Shown here in pieces: positions 1 to 10,569 of a stretch of 64,000 nt of DNA. The notes beneath the pieces are model-generated. The model was not told the DNA's origin. It saw only the letters and a list, made by a program, of their open reading frames with translations, and ran no database searches. A program made the translations under genes and the position numbers. The stretch spans positions 87,317,333 through 87,381,332 of the forward strand of contig CM070548.1 of NCBI GenBank assembly GCA_036346405.1. Direction: 5' to 3'. The stretch comes from Phyllostachys edulis. Its lineage: Eukaryota; Streptophyta; Magnoliopsida; Poales; Poaceae. How positions within the stretch are numbered: the first letter of the stretch is position 1; every line of letters begins with the position of its first letter.

Positions 1-1776
1 GACAGAAGACTCTGCGATCTCTGGGATAGAGTTTCGAACCTAACTGAATCTCTTGAAATATTGTTGAAGAGTTTCATTGGTTTTCTACTTCATCCGATGA
101 AGATCATCCTCCTTCCCGGGACGGTCGTACGTCCCTTTAAAGTTGGCGATCAGAGTATCACAAAGCTGCTCCCAAGTATAGATAGATCCAACTAGTAGAT
201 TAAGTAACCACAACCGGGCAGACCCTTTAAGGACCGTGGGCAAGTAATTTGCCATCACGTTGTCATTACCACCAGTGGCCTTGATGGCGGTAGAATAAAT
301 TTAAAGAAATTCCAATGGGTTCTAAGTCCCATTGAACTTCTCTATGTTGGCTGGTCAGAACCTGTCTGGCTAATGAACAGCTTGGAGACCTTCTGAAAAC
401 GCTCGGCGGCCCGTAATGGAGTCATGGCACCTTCTCTAGAAAGGAGCCGGATTATAGTTAGTTGGGGATCGGTTCCTCAGATTTGTATATCTAGGATCCG
501 GTGTCCCAACCTAGTCGTGGACGTTATGATAACGTCTTTGACCACCTGCTTGGTTCAGTTGATGCCTGAGATCGCCTGAATCAAATGGTCGTTTCTCTTG
601 ATGAGGAGAAGTGGTTGCTATGATGAGCCGTCTTCCCTCGTGATTCCCTGGTTGGAACCTATGAGGGGGTCTTGGTGTTGATCGATCCTCTGCTCGATCA
701 TGTTGTCCCCTACTGAGGGAGGAGCGTTGGGACGAAGTCATTTTGTGACTTTGCAAATTCCTTTGCTCCCGGTACATTTTTGTATGCTGTATGGTTTGTT
801 GGGGGATCTCTGACACCTAACATACAAGCTGAACATAACTTGAAGTTCCTACTAAAGCAGGGTCTAGATTATTCAAAATATTCTGAACTCGTTGTAGGTT
901 TTGTATCGTTGTCGAAGGTCGTGGAAGATTCCCGCTTGCCGTGGGCGTTCGATGAGTTGAGTTTTTCCTTGACCTACCGATTGGTCTTGCTTGATTCCTT
1001 ACTCGTGGTGGGGTAGGAACAGGTGAATTAACTGATGCACGTTCATCAACTCGGTTGCCTCCGGTAGTTGGTGCTTGAGTGCCCGTACCATTTCCACCAG
1101 CAAGTGATGGCGAGTTAACCCATGGAGGATTGTGCGTGGCATCCGGATTGGTATCTCCGATTGTGTTAACTTCATGTCGCCAACAGTGACCTTCCGATGA
1201 ACTTCTGTCGCAGCTAAGGGAGAGCCTTCTAGTGCTTCTGCAAGGAGCCTCCATGACGGGGAGCGGTTGGAGATTACCGCCTCTGGTGGGCTTTGTGGTG
1301 GACTCAACCTGATCCGATGAATTGCCGATCGTATGCTGAGTTTCACCATGCCCACTTGGCCCACGATCGGTGATAACTTCATCGATACCCTTACCAGATG
1401 TCGGTTGGCCCCCGAAATGCATAGGAGCCGTTAGCGAATACTAGTCGCCCATAACAATACCGAGAGTACATGGACTCTCTGATTACAGTGCTAGGCTTCT
1501 ATTGCCGCTTTTGCCGGTGGGATCGACCAGGCTTGTAGAGGCGTTCGGACATTCCGAACTGGTCAGAACGAGCGGTTCCTCTGAGAGCGCCATTGTTGGT
1601 GGCGATGTATCCTCATCCATCTGGTCGATTTCGCCAATCTCTGTGGCTGACGAGCCAACGGAGGAGGAGGATGACGACATCCCATTTTCTTCCATAGCGC
1701 GGATGCATGCGTCCATGTCGAGGTTGGAGTAGTCCGCCAGGTCGAACCAGTTTTCCTCATCCCAAGTCCCTGCCAT
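1..1776 (-). pseudogene. gag region of a Tat-lineage Ty3/gypsy retrotransposon (cut by window start)
   Basis: Decayed gag polyprotein reading on the minus strand from a start codon at 1774-1776. The first residues (MAGTWDEENWFDLADY) match the start of the gag in the second element of this window (39454, minus), and positions about 1-420 match 37680-38100 of that element at the DNA level, including the retrotransposon gag core. The product would be the structural capsid protein of the element. The open segments at 817-1422 and 1483-1776 are linked by frameshifts or stops, so no full protein remains. Gag continues leftwards beyond the window, and pol is outside. The flanking LTR at 1878-2564 lies on the expected 5' side for a minus-strand element. 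Assignment rests on the similarity to the second copy; family naming (Tat lineage) is inferred from that copy's antisense gene. Confidence 0.75.
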
Positions 1777-1877
1777 GTTCGCATGAGCGATGATGAGGCA
1801 AAGGAAGTGGATGAGGAATGCTTGAGCGAAGTAATGTTCAAGAACTCAATGCCATCTTCCTCACGGACGGCGCCAGC

Positions 1878-2564
1878 TGTCGCCGATCGAGTCGCCGATC
1901 TTACGAAATAAATATAGGGAAATGGCAAAAAGTTCTTAGGAGAGAATGGGACTGCTCGTTATTGCTATGAACTGGCTATTACAGGGGGTGCTCTCGACAA
2001 AGCAGTGGACTAATTCTAATTACATTGAGCGTAATGCTTGCTATGCTGCTGAATCAGACTTGAAACATCAACCTAATGTCGATTGACGTACTTCAATCTG
2101 ATGCAGTCTGATCCCCTCGTTCCTCCGTGCTCCATCCTTAAATAACCGTTGAAGAGGTGGCAGTTGTTCATGGAGTAGGCGCCTGTTGGAAGTGACGCGA
2201 CTGGTCGGAGCGAGGCGGCGGTTGATGAAACATCAACCATTCGGCTGTTGAATGTCTATGAGACACTTCAACTGCATGGTGGTTGTTGTCAGTGTCTTAG
2301 AATCATGAAACACGGCGTGGTATGGACCAAATATACCATGTGTTCCATTCATCACACGGTATGGAATATACTTAGAGTTAGATCTAGATACCAGTTCATT
2401 GCTTCTACGAGTAGTTGGTCGGAGACTGAGTACAGGACCTCATCCAACCAGGGTACCCATTATGTAACCTCTGGAATCCTTACGACCATAGGGGTTATGA
2501 TCATGAAGACATATTGTCTTTTATTATGTATTAAAATAATACATAGAGATTTTAATCCTCGTCA
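1878..2564 (-). repeat. 5' LTR of the first Tat-lineage element
   Basis: The 687-bp segment starts TGTCGCCGATC and ends ATCCTCGTCA, so it has the TG...CA ends of an LTR. Its last bases match the end of the LTRs at 19108 and 40280 (ATCCTCGTCA). On the minus strand the LTR is followed directly by CTGGCGCCGTCCG, which looks like a primer binding site with the GGCGCC core often seen for tRNA-Asp-type priming. The second LTR copy is outside the window, so no target-site duplication can be tested. It abuts or interrupts the long LTR at 2567-5779. Confidence 0.75.
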
Positions 2565-2566
2565 TC

Positions 2567-3054
2567 TGTGAAACCATGGTACTATTCCCTAGATCAGTAG
2601 ATACTGTTCACAGATACATCACTGAATCATTTCATACAGGATGTAAACCAAACCATTCATTTATTACAACACATCAGAGTCAAATAGACCGCAACGGGTC
2701 GAGTTTTATAGTAGGGACTATCAGGCCAAATAGATACATTACATAACAAGTGGAAGCGGGAGCAAAAGGGCAGGTAGGGCACATCTCTCCACAGGCAAAT
2801 GACTGGGGTAATCTGTGTACGACCGATATTAACCAAATACTTGAGCAATATTGGTGTACGCGAGCACCGACTGAGCCAGCTAGACTAAGACGAGACCTAG
2901 ACTAATAGAAACTAATCTATTCTTCGTCATCTTCTTGACCATCAACTTCTGGATCCTCGTAGTAAACATAGCGTCTTTGGTCCACGGCTTCTGAGATATG
3001 GGGGAAAGAGTGAGGATGAGCACAAACAACCATGCTCGCAAGCCAACACACAGA

Positions 3055-3117
<63 letters not shown>

Positions 3118-5779
3118 CGCGCGCAAGGTTTAGCAAGGATGGCTCGAGTTCTTTTATTTGCTAAAAGCAACATTTTCAATTACCATAATTAGAAACTCCT
3201 AAGACTTAGCAATTTAACCAAATCATAATTTGTAAAAGACAGTAATTGTCCAATATTTATAACAGCGAAGGTTACCTCAACCTTATGCTTAATTTTTATT
3301 AGGGTTACATCCACCTTATTAGCATCACTTGAGTACGTCCACCCAGGAAAATCCAAAATCAGGGTCACATCTGCCCAACGAGTTTTCATCCCACCCACAA
3401 AGGTTTTTAAAATAGAACTAACTCGAGTAAGTTCACATGCCCGCCCTTGACCATGGTCATGGATGTTCGAACAGTTTAAACTCTGTAGAGACTGTACACT
3501 TTACCCACAAGAGATAACCATCTTGATATGTACACACGTTGCCTTAGACATGTGAATCAAGGAGATCATCACAGGGCCTTTACAATGCATCCATCAGTGT
3601 TAGTTACACCTGCTAAGGTTTTATCTGAGGGTGGTTACACCTACCGCACCTACGTCAACCACACACATACCCCCTCTTGCGCCACACGGCGGCTTACACC
3701 AGCATCTCAACCCGTGTCCACAACGGTTTACGCTAGCAACACAACTCGTGGGTCACTCCAATGGTGCAACTCGCACCGGTGGATACAAATTATTTAGCCA
3801 GGTCGACACCATTATAGACTTGTGGTTGTACTGTTTTACATTGGAAGGTCATCATAGGACTAAGTCCTTAAAGTCATCTGAGTTGCACATACCACATTCC
3901 ACCATTTCTCATGCTACGTCAGCACCCACCATCATACTATCCATCCAGATGTGGTAACAGTAAGTTATTAGGGTTTCGAGGAGCATAAATTAAATTATCT
4001 CAAGTATTCCAGTTATGTACCTCTAATGACTGCCCAAAACAAAGTTCATGATTTTAAAGATGATGATTAGGGCATTTAATACCCTGGTATTTAAGTAAGA
4101 CTAGCATGACACTTAAGTACGACCTATAGCTAGTAAAGTTACCACATAATATCTAGGGTAACAAGGATTAATGAATTCAATTATCAAAGGATGGTACAAT
4201 AATATTAAGTATCAAATTGGTATTTAACTACCTTAAGATTTGACATACATTTGCATAATTAATTTAGCATGCGATTTGATAATTTAAAAGAATATAAATT
4301 TATATAAAATGTAGGTTTAATATGATCAAATTATTGACTAAATGCGGGTCAAAGACAAGAGGGTCTTGAAAGTATTAAGCTTGATCACACTGGGTTCTCC
4401 CGCTTCTTCGAACTCTACTCGAACGATCGCGCCAAAAAAGAACAAACAAGCGAGCAAAGAAAATAAATACAAATGAACTCCAAATTGAACAAAACTACCG
4501 CCAATAGAAAGGTATTGATTTGGAAAATTTTAAAACAAATGTCATTAAATTTGGAGTTGAAACAAGGGAGAACGAGCTCTTCGAAGTTTTGCTTTTGAAT
4601 TAAATCAAGAAAAAGAAAAGAGGAGAGAGAGAGAGACTCTCTCACTGACAGGTGGGATCCACAGCACAGAGACTTGGTTCACAACATAGCGCATGGACCA
4701 AGTCCATGTGCACGGTGCACCGGCCCATTGAGGTGTTTATTGTGCAATAATTGCTTCGGGCCCGCTTGGCAGTGAGTCTCAGAGAAGACATGAGTTTAAA
4801 TTGGCAATTAAACACTGTTAATCAATGGTTAACCCTACAGACCAGGATTTGGGCATTTAAATGCTGAGCTACAGGCGTTGCCTGGTTCGGATAGAACAGG
4901 GGAACTCCCACGCTTGTCATCCCGTTGTCGTCGCCGGCGGGAAGGGGCACGGCGGCGCCGGGTAGAGCCAAAAATGGAACCCTCTTGCTAGGGCGAACCT
5001 AGGGATACCAGCGGCGACGGCCGGGACGGCCTACGGCGGCGACGCTACGGGCAATCACTCAAATGACACAACAGGCAGCGCCTTTGGCCAAAAAGCGCGT
5101 GCACCAGCAAGAACAAGATATGGGAAACTCACCTGAGGGGAGAGGGAGGACGGAGGACGGCGACGAAGAAGGTTTCGGCCAGAGTTGAGGAAGGAGGGGA
5201 ATTTGGCAGTTCCTGTGGTCCAAAGAAGAAATCAAGTTGGGGGAAGTGTTTCTCGTTCTCTAGAACGCAAGCTGACGCGGACGGCGAGGGGAGAGCTCAT
5301 CGGAGCGAAGAAGACGGCAATGGTGGTACGGTGGCGACACTGGAACTTGAGCTCCTCGGTTGGTTTTGCCGACAGGGAGAGGAGGAAGGGGATGGCGAGG
5401 AGCAGAGGGGGGGAGGGGTAGAGGCGACGCTGCCCTGGCTTTTATAGCCAGGGAAGGAGGATGGAGCCGTTGGGGCGGTGAAGGCCGAGCGTGGTCCCGA
5501 GGGCGGCGCGGTGTCAATGGAGCCAGTGAGCGCGGGGAGCGGGGAGGAAGGGTTGCCAAGAGAGGGGGGGGGTCTGGGCAGGGGCACAGAGGCGGATGCG
5601 CGGTATGGGCGAGCTTTGCTGATAGGAGGGGTTCTGGGCCAGGCTAGAGGGGAAGAAGAGCAGGGAAAAGGGGGTATGGGCTGGGCCAAGCCCACAAGGA
5701 GAGGTTTGAAACTGAAATACACACTTGAATTCAAAAAGAAATTTGAAATTCCTTTACACAGCAAAAACAGGATGTAACA
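2567..5779 (-). repeat. Long LTR (about 3.2 kb) of a Ty3/gypsy element, solo or truncated
   Basis: Read on the minus strand the segment begins TGTTACATCCTGTTTTTG, a start typical of long grass gypsy LTRs (Del/Tekay or RIRE-like, from memory). It has a TATA box (TATAAA, plus positions 5441-5446) about 335 bp in, and a polyadenylation signal (AATAAA, near 2660-2665) close to its far end. The far end at 2567 (plus strand TGTGAAACC) is uncertain because the Tat LTR at 1878-2564 lies directly against it. No gag or pol reading frame is seen on either side. The bases just past 5779, read on the minus strand (AGTGGGAAAATC), are purine-rich like a polypurine tract, so this may be a 3' LTR that lost its internal region. 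The GC-rich part near 5200-5650 gives many spurious open frames. Confidence 0.55.
3059..3124. repeat. (TG)n microsatellite with a CG-rich end
   Basis: About 24 TG units run from 3061 to 3107 and then turn into GCGCGCGTGCGCGCGC to about 3124. The array lies inside the long LTR. It explains the His/Thr and Cys/Val repeat frames read across it, which are not genes. Confidence 0.95.
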
Positions 5780-5821
5780 GATTTTCCCACTACATCTTCA
5801 TTCTCTCTCTAAAAAAAAGGT

Positions 5822-6094
5822 CTAAGGAAGCAGCCATGCAGGAGCTGCACTGGGATATCCCCGCTCCAGATTTGTAGCATCTGTTTGCTCGCAACCCGTA
5901 GGCTGTCCACTGGTAGCAATAGCGTCAAAGAGGATTTCAGTTTCAATGGCGTAACCGTCGGGGAGTGGAGGAAGGTAAGATCCAGAGTCCTCTTCACGAC
6001 AGAACAAAGAAAATGCCGAAATTCCAAAGTCAGCGAGCGCTTTAGGTGCAACGGAATTGTGTGCGCGATGGAGGTGTATTGGTTCTGGCAACAA
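5822..6094 (-). pseudogene. Possible exon relic of an unrecognised plant gene
   Basis: A minus-strand frame of about 90 codons ends in a stop at 5822. Its composition is protein-like rather than random (for example FSLFCREEDSGSYLPPLPDG and a terminal PSAAPAWLLP). I do not recognise the family. No matching upstream exon was found, and a second overlapping minus frame is equally open, so the call rests on composition only. It could be a terminal exon of a decayed gene next to the LTR at 2567-5779. Function is unknown. Confidence 0.25.
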
Positions 6095-6199
6095 TTGCTA
6101 CGAACTTGCGTTCGTCGTTGTTTGTTTTCGTACCTAATCCCGTGGGACCTGGTTGTTATCTTTGTCCTTGCCGATCTCTGAAGAAGGGAGCTTTCTGCC

Positions 6200-8620
6200 A
6201 TTTGCTGGTTGCAATCCTGGGGCCTAGTTTGGCTTAAGCCCCTGTATAGTTTTCTACTATCGAATCAACGATCAAAGGAGCCAAAAGAAAAATCCTGTTG
6301 GAACCGGCGGCAGCACACTAGGAATATGATCACGCAGAGAACAAAAGTATACAAAAAAAAAAACACAAGGATTTTATTTACGAGATTCGGCAATGCCTAC
6401 GTCCGTGAGCTGAATAGTAGCAGCTCCGTTCGTACGAGAAATTTCTATTTTTTTTTCACAGTTAAGGTTACACGACATCAAGACGTTATATTTGTAACCT
6501 GATTACATACTATAACTAGACTATAGCCCATTCCTTTTACCTGTCATATATGAGCTATACATAACAATCTTAAGTTGGACTCACCAGTAAAGACTTTGCA
6601 ATTTCCTCCATTAGACGACAAAGAGCTAGATGCTTTTCTTCCCAATTTCTTCCACAGGGGAAGAATCGGAAGCGATTTGACGGGCCTGAAAAAAGGCGGT
6701 AAAAGGCAAAACAAGCAAATGGTCTCTCTTAAAGCTGCAAGGTTCTATCTAATCCTCTTAAAAAGTTCATTCCTTTGCTTCACTAAACTATTTATTGTCC
6801 TGCTCAAATTCCCGATCCTAGAGATTGCTTAGAATCTGTGACTCAAAAACTTTTCTTGTATCTTAAATGTTTCCGCCCTTTTCACAACGTATCTGATCAA
6901 ATGGGGGTGATTAGTTATCCATCAAGCTAATGGGATATACATGTTATCGTCACCAACAAAGCAAATTGAGGGGCAATAACCACTAGCTCAGAGCACGAAC
7001 TATAACTGTATTATTCATATCTATCTATATTGATGTAGCGGCCATGATCTCAACAGTTGACCCATCCATCCTTACTCGATCCTTAGCACAAAGCAAGAAG
7101 AAAGTTACTCCAGAAACTTCGCATGGCACACCATAAACCCCACCCCCACCATCTTGCAATGGAATATTGGAATGTGCAAGTGCGATGGATCCCTGTCGCT
7201 TTCATTATCCAAAGCAAACGAGCCATCCGCACCGCACCGCGAGTAATCCAAATCCAGGATGGGGCAATAGCTAGCGCAATGCAATGCATAGTCACGGCTC
7301 ACTCACAGGTCACGAAGTCACAAGAACCTAACCCCAACGCAAGGGAAAGCCGGCGAATCCACGAAGGCTAGCACTGACCGTCCGATGCGAGACGACCCAC
7401 TCGCACACCTCATTCACGCGCCGATCGACTCCAGCCCGCAAGTGGCCCACAGGACGGCGATGTCGGTCTAACCGGTCCGTGTCACGGTGGCGACTAATCG
7501 ATCAAAGTTGGGGAGGGAGCAAATGACATCACCGCACGGGAAAAACTCGAAGGAAAGTCATGGGTGGCATGGGGGCGCTGGATGGTGGGTGGCAACGTCA
7601 GTGTGTCGTGGCATATGGTGGATGCGTTCTCCTTTTCCAGTCCGGCCTCTCCAATGGACAGGGCATAAGTGTGCACACGAAATGCTGTCCGAGGCATGCT
7701 CTGTACGAATAAACGAAATGCTGCCATTCAAGATGGAGATGCCGACTCTGCGCAAAGTGCCGTGCACGGGCTGTAGCTTGGATGCACTCGATCTGCGCGG
7801 GCATCTTCCAAACAGAGCACTGTCGAAGCGGCTGCTAGCTACATACTGTATGTATGTGCACGCATTTTTGCCTTTTCCGGCTTGGCTTCAAGGATCTCAC
7901 AGTTCACGTCTCATCAGTTTGGGACTGGAAGCAATCGATCCGTTGTGCGTGTCCCACTTGCCAGCAGCGCAAGCTATCACTGAAGTTGTACGTCCGTCTA
8001 GCAGAAAAATCGCCCTGTTGGTTGCTGCTAGTGGAGAACACAAGAGACTGGCCATATGCTCGACGTTGATTGGAGGCCCGGCTTCTTCTGGACGGACGGG
8101 AACGGGTGCAGGAAAGTAAAGGCAGTCGACGACGGCAGGCTGATATCGACGTCGGGGGGCGGCCGCTTTCGCGGACGGCGGGTCAATCAAGTTAGGCGGC
8201 GTCGCACGGCACGGCACGCCTCGGCATCAGCGTGCACGCCGGGTGGACGAAGCAGAGTCGTCCATATGCCCCATAACTCATCGCTCCAAAAGATACCGAC
8301 CGCGAGCGCGAACTGTCCAAACACGTGCCGCCCTCCCCTCCCTGGCGCCCGCATGACTCCACGCACGCCGGCATCAGCATGTCACTCGAACCGCTCCAGA
8401 CGGTTGAAATGTCTCTGGATCACCGTATCAGCGGCCATGACGAACAGCTTCCCGGCGGCACCCGCGTTGGGGTTCCCTGCAGAATGTCAGATCCCAAGGA
8501 TGGACACTGTGCTGTGAATGAATGAATGAGCGATGTGCCACTCGACCAAATCAATCGTGTCCTGCGCAGCTGCGGCATTTGGGAACTCCAACAAACCGTG
8601 CCATTCCGGCAATAATTTGG
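6200..8620. other. Intergenic stretch without supported genes
   Basis: Several open frames occur, the longest at 7487-8119 (plus), but they overlap frames on the other strand, have no recognisable domain and no splice context. The part from about 7380 to 8500 is moderately GC-rich with no repeat structure I can define. The right end runs into the 3' untranslated region of the PLATZ gene. Confidence 0.6.
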
Positions 8621-8630
8621 AGCAGCATTC

Positions 8631-8636
8631 TTTATT
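8631..8636 (-). terminator. Polyadenylation signal of the PLATZ gene
   Basis: AATAAA read on the minus strand lies about 350 bp downstream of the PLATZ stop codon. It is a fitting position for the 3' end of a plant mRNA. This rests on motif and position only. Confidence 0.45.
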
Positions 8637-8986
8637 TTTATTACACGGGCCATGCACATATGAACACCTCACTGTCTCCTACCCAACATTTGTGAAACAT
8701 CTATGTACATCTAATATTACAAGGTCGCAAAACTTAGTCGTCGTTACGGAGCTGTAAGTAGCTAGTACTAGCTAGTTGTAACTGAAACTGTAACTAAAAC
8801 CTGGAACTGAAAAGTAACAAGCTATAGTAGTATGTGTTTACTGCTCTTGCTTCTCTCCGGCATTACGCCGGCCGGCCTCCGCAACCGGAAGCACAGGGCG
8901 CGCGGTTATTACCTTCTTGGCTATGTCATGTATACAGTACACTCAGAGTGTTGATCAGGGCGGACACTTCGCTTTGTGTGTTTGTC

Positions 8987-10046
8987 CTAGAACTCCACGA
9001 TGAGGCTGCCGAAGGGCGACCGGTGCGGGATGCCCTTGCGGCGCTTGTTGCCGGTTCGGTAGCTGGCGGAGGTCGACGGCGTGAAGCTCTGCACGACGCT
9101 GCTCTTGTCGCTGCTGCCGCCGCTGGTGCTCGTGCACGAGTCCTCCGAGTCTGACCGCGCGTCCTTGAGCGCCGCCCTCTTCTTCTTGCCGCCGCCACTG
9201 CCGCCGTGCTTCTTCTTCCTGGGGCGGTAGCCGCCGGACGTGCCTACAATCTGCAGAGCAAAAGATGCCATGTTGGTTACAGACTTGCAATGGACCAGAC
9301 CAGGGCTCGGGTGGGAATGGAATCGATGGGTTGGTGCGTATGAACTAGTACGTACTTTGCATCCGAGGGAGCAGAAGCGGAAGGAATCGAGGAGGCTGCG
9401 CTCGCAGACCTCGCAGGTGTTGGTGACGCCCTTGCCGGGCCTCGGCTGCGGTCGCTCGTTGAGGAACACCACGCGCGCGCTGTTGATGATGTACGTCTGC
9501 ACGCTGGTGATGTCCAGCACCTTCTGTATCTCCGACACCCGGATCACGTCGTGGTACGACGACCTCCGTATCTGCTCCCGCGCCCGTGCATATAAATGCG
9601 TGAGCCACCAAGAAAAGTAGAAACCCGATAGGAATCGATCGAGCAGGAAATGATATTGGAATGGGGGAAGACTTGCATATACAGACCTGGATGGCGTGGT
9701 GGTCGCGGTGGTGAGCGAGGCAGAGGGAGCAGAGCGCGCCGTTCATGCAGTCGAGGCAGTACATGTTGCACTCGCTCTTGTGCGCGTCGGCGTGGATCCT
9801 GCATTGCACGAAGAAGCTCGTCGCCAGCAGCGGCTTCAGCCACGGCGGCCACCGCTGGTTCTCCACCTCATCGTCGCACTCCCCTTCTCCCTGCACGCAC
9901 ACACCGCACATTAAATCCGACACCGCGGCATTAGGATCAATCAAGAACCAACGAACAGAGCAAGAGAAAACATCAGCAATCAATCAACAAATTACCATGG
10001 CGCCTCTGCTCTTCAGTGCGAGAGGGGATGCATGATCTATTGCCAT
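8987..10046 (-). CDS. PLATZ-family zinc-binding transcription factor, 4 exons, 244 aa
   Basis: PLATZ proteins are plant-specific zinc-dependent DNA-binding regulators that act in the nucleus, often binding A/T-rich DNA. Coding exons on the minus strand are 10046-9996, 9890-9687, 9571-9356 and 9250-8987. All introns have GT-AG ends and all junctions fall between codons, giving 735 bp. The first zinc cluster has C47, H50, C62, C65, C71, C74 and the H77/H78-H81 group. The second is C138-x2-C141-x10-C152-x3-C156, in CEVCERSLLDSFRFCSLGC. Between them lies the conserved stretch with IRRSSYHDVIRVSEIQKVLD. The C-terminal part is basic (RPRKKKH, KKKR; likely nuclear localisation) and Ser-rich, and ends FGSLIVEF. 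The start at 10046 gives a short 17-codon first exon, as is common in the family. Length is usual and no break is seen. A foldback element lies about 180 bp upstream of the ATG. The target genes cannot be inferred. Confidence 0.95.
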
Positions 10047-10229
10047 CTCGGCGCAGGCCAATCGACAAGAATGTGGATGGAAGAGAGGAGGGAGAGAAGG
10101 CTAGGAAGAAAGCAGTTCGCCGGGATAGGAGTGTGAAGTCTTTGTAGACCGGGGAAAAGTATTGTAACACCGGTGCTAAGTAAACAAATAGGAAGAAGAC
10201 TAGACGAGTATTTGATAGAGAGTTTGGGG

Positions 10230-10567
10230 GAACTTTTTTATTAATTAATCTTTTTTTAAAATTTTATTTTAAAGTTAATCTCTTTTGATCACGTTACTAC
10301 CTATGGCGTAACAAAATAACGCTGTCACGTCACAGAATAAATCCGTAAAATAGCATTTTTGGTCACGCCACTGGTCGTGGCATGACCAAACAAAACTATC
10401 ACGCTACCATCTATAGCGTGATAAAAGTTTACCCTAGCGTGACAGTGTTGTTTTGTCACGTCATAGGTGATGGCGTGACTAAAGATGTTAGATTTGGAAA
10501 TAAAGTGCGCTATGGTTAACTTTAAAATAAAATTTTAAAAAAGGTTATTTAATAATAAAAAAATTCG
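10230..10567. mobile_element. Foldback/MITE-like element upstream of the PLATZ gene
   Basis: About 340 bp with long imperfect terminal inverted repeats. The left end, with TTTAAAATTTTATTTTAAAG near 10255-10275, is answered by CTTTAAAATAAAATTTTAAA near 10520-10540, and T-rich tracts lie outside both. The interior repeats short palindromic blocks around GGCGTGAC and GTCACGCC, including a hairpin near 10350-10385. The whole segment could fold into one long stem. I found no clear target-site duplication, so the family stays open (foldback or Mutator-like MITE). It lies 184 bp upstream of the PLATZ start codon. Confidence 0.7.
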
Positions 10568-10569
10568 CT

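Noticed and set aside
2880..3192. His-Thr and Cys-Val repeat proteins
   Set aside because: Pure translation of the TG microsatellite.
5297..5764. Pro/Ser-rich open frames on both strands
   Set aside because: They lie in the GC-rich part of a long LTR, straddling its TATA box; no domain.
7487..8119. 210-codon plus-strand open frame upstream of the PLATZ gene
   Set aside because: No recognisable domain, low-complexity local composition, and competing open frames on the other strand.
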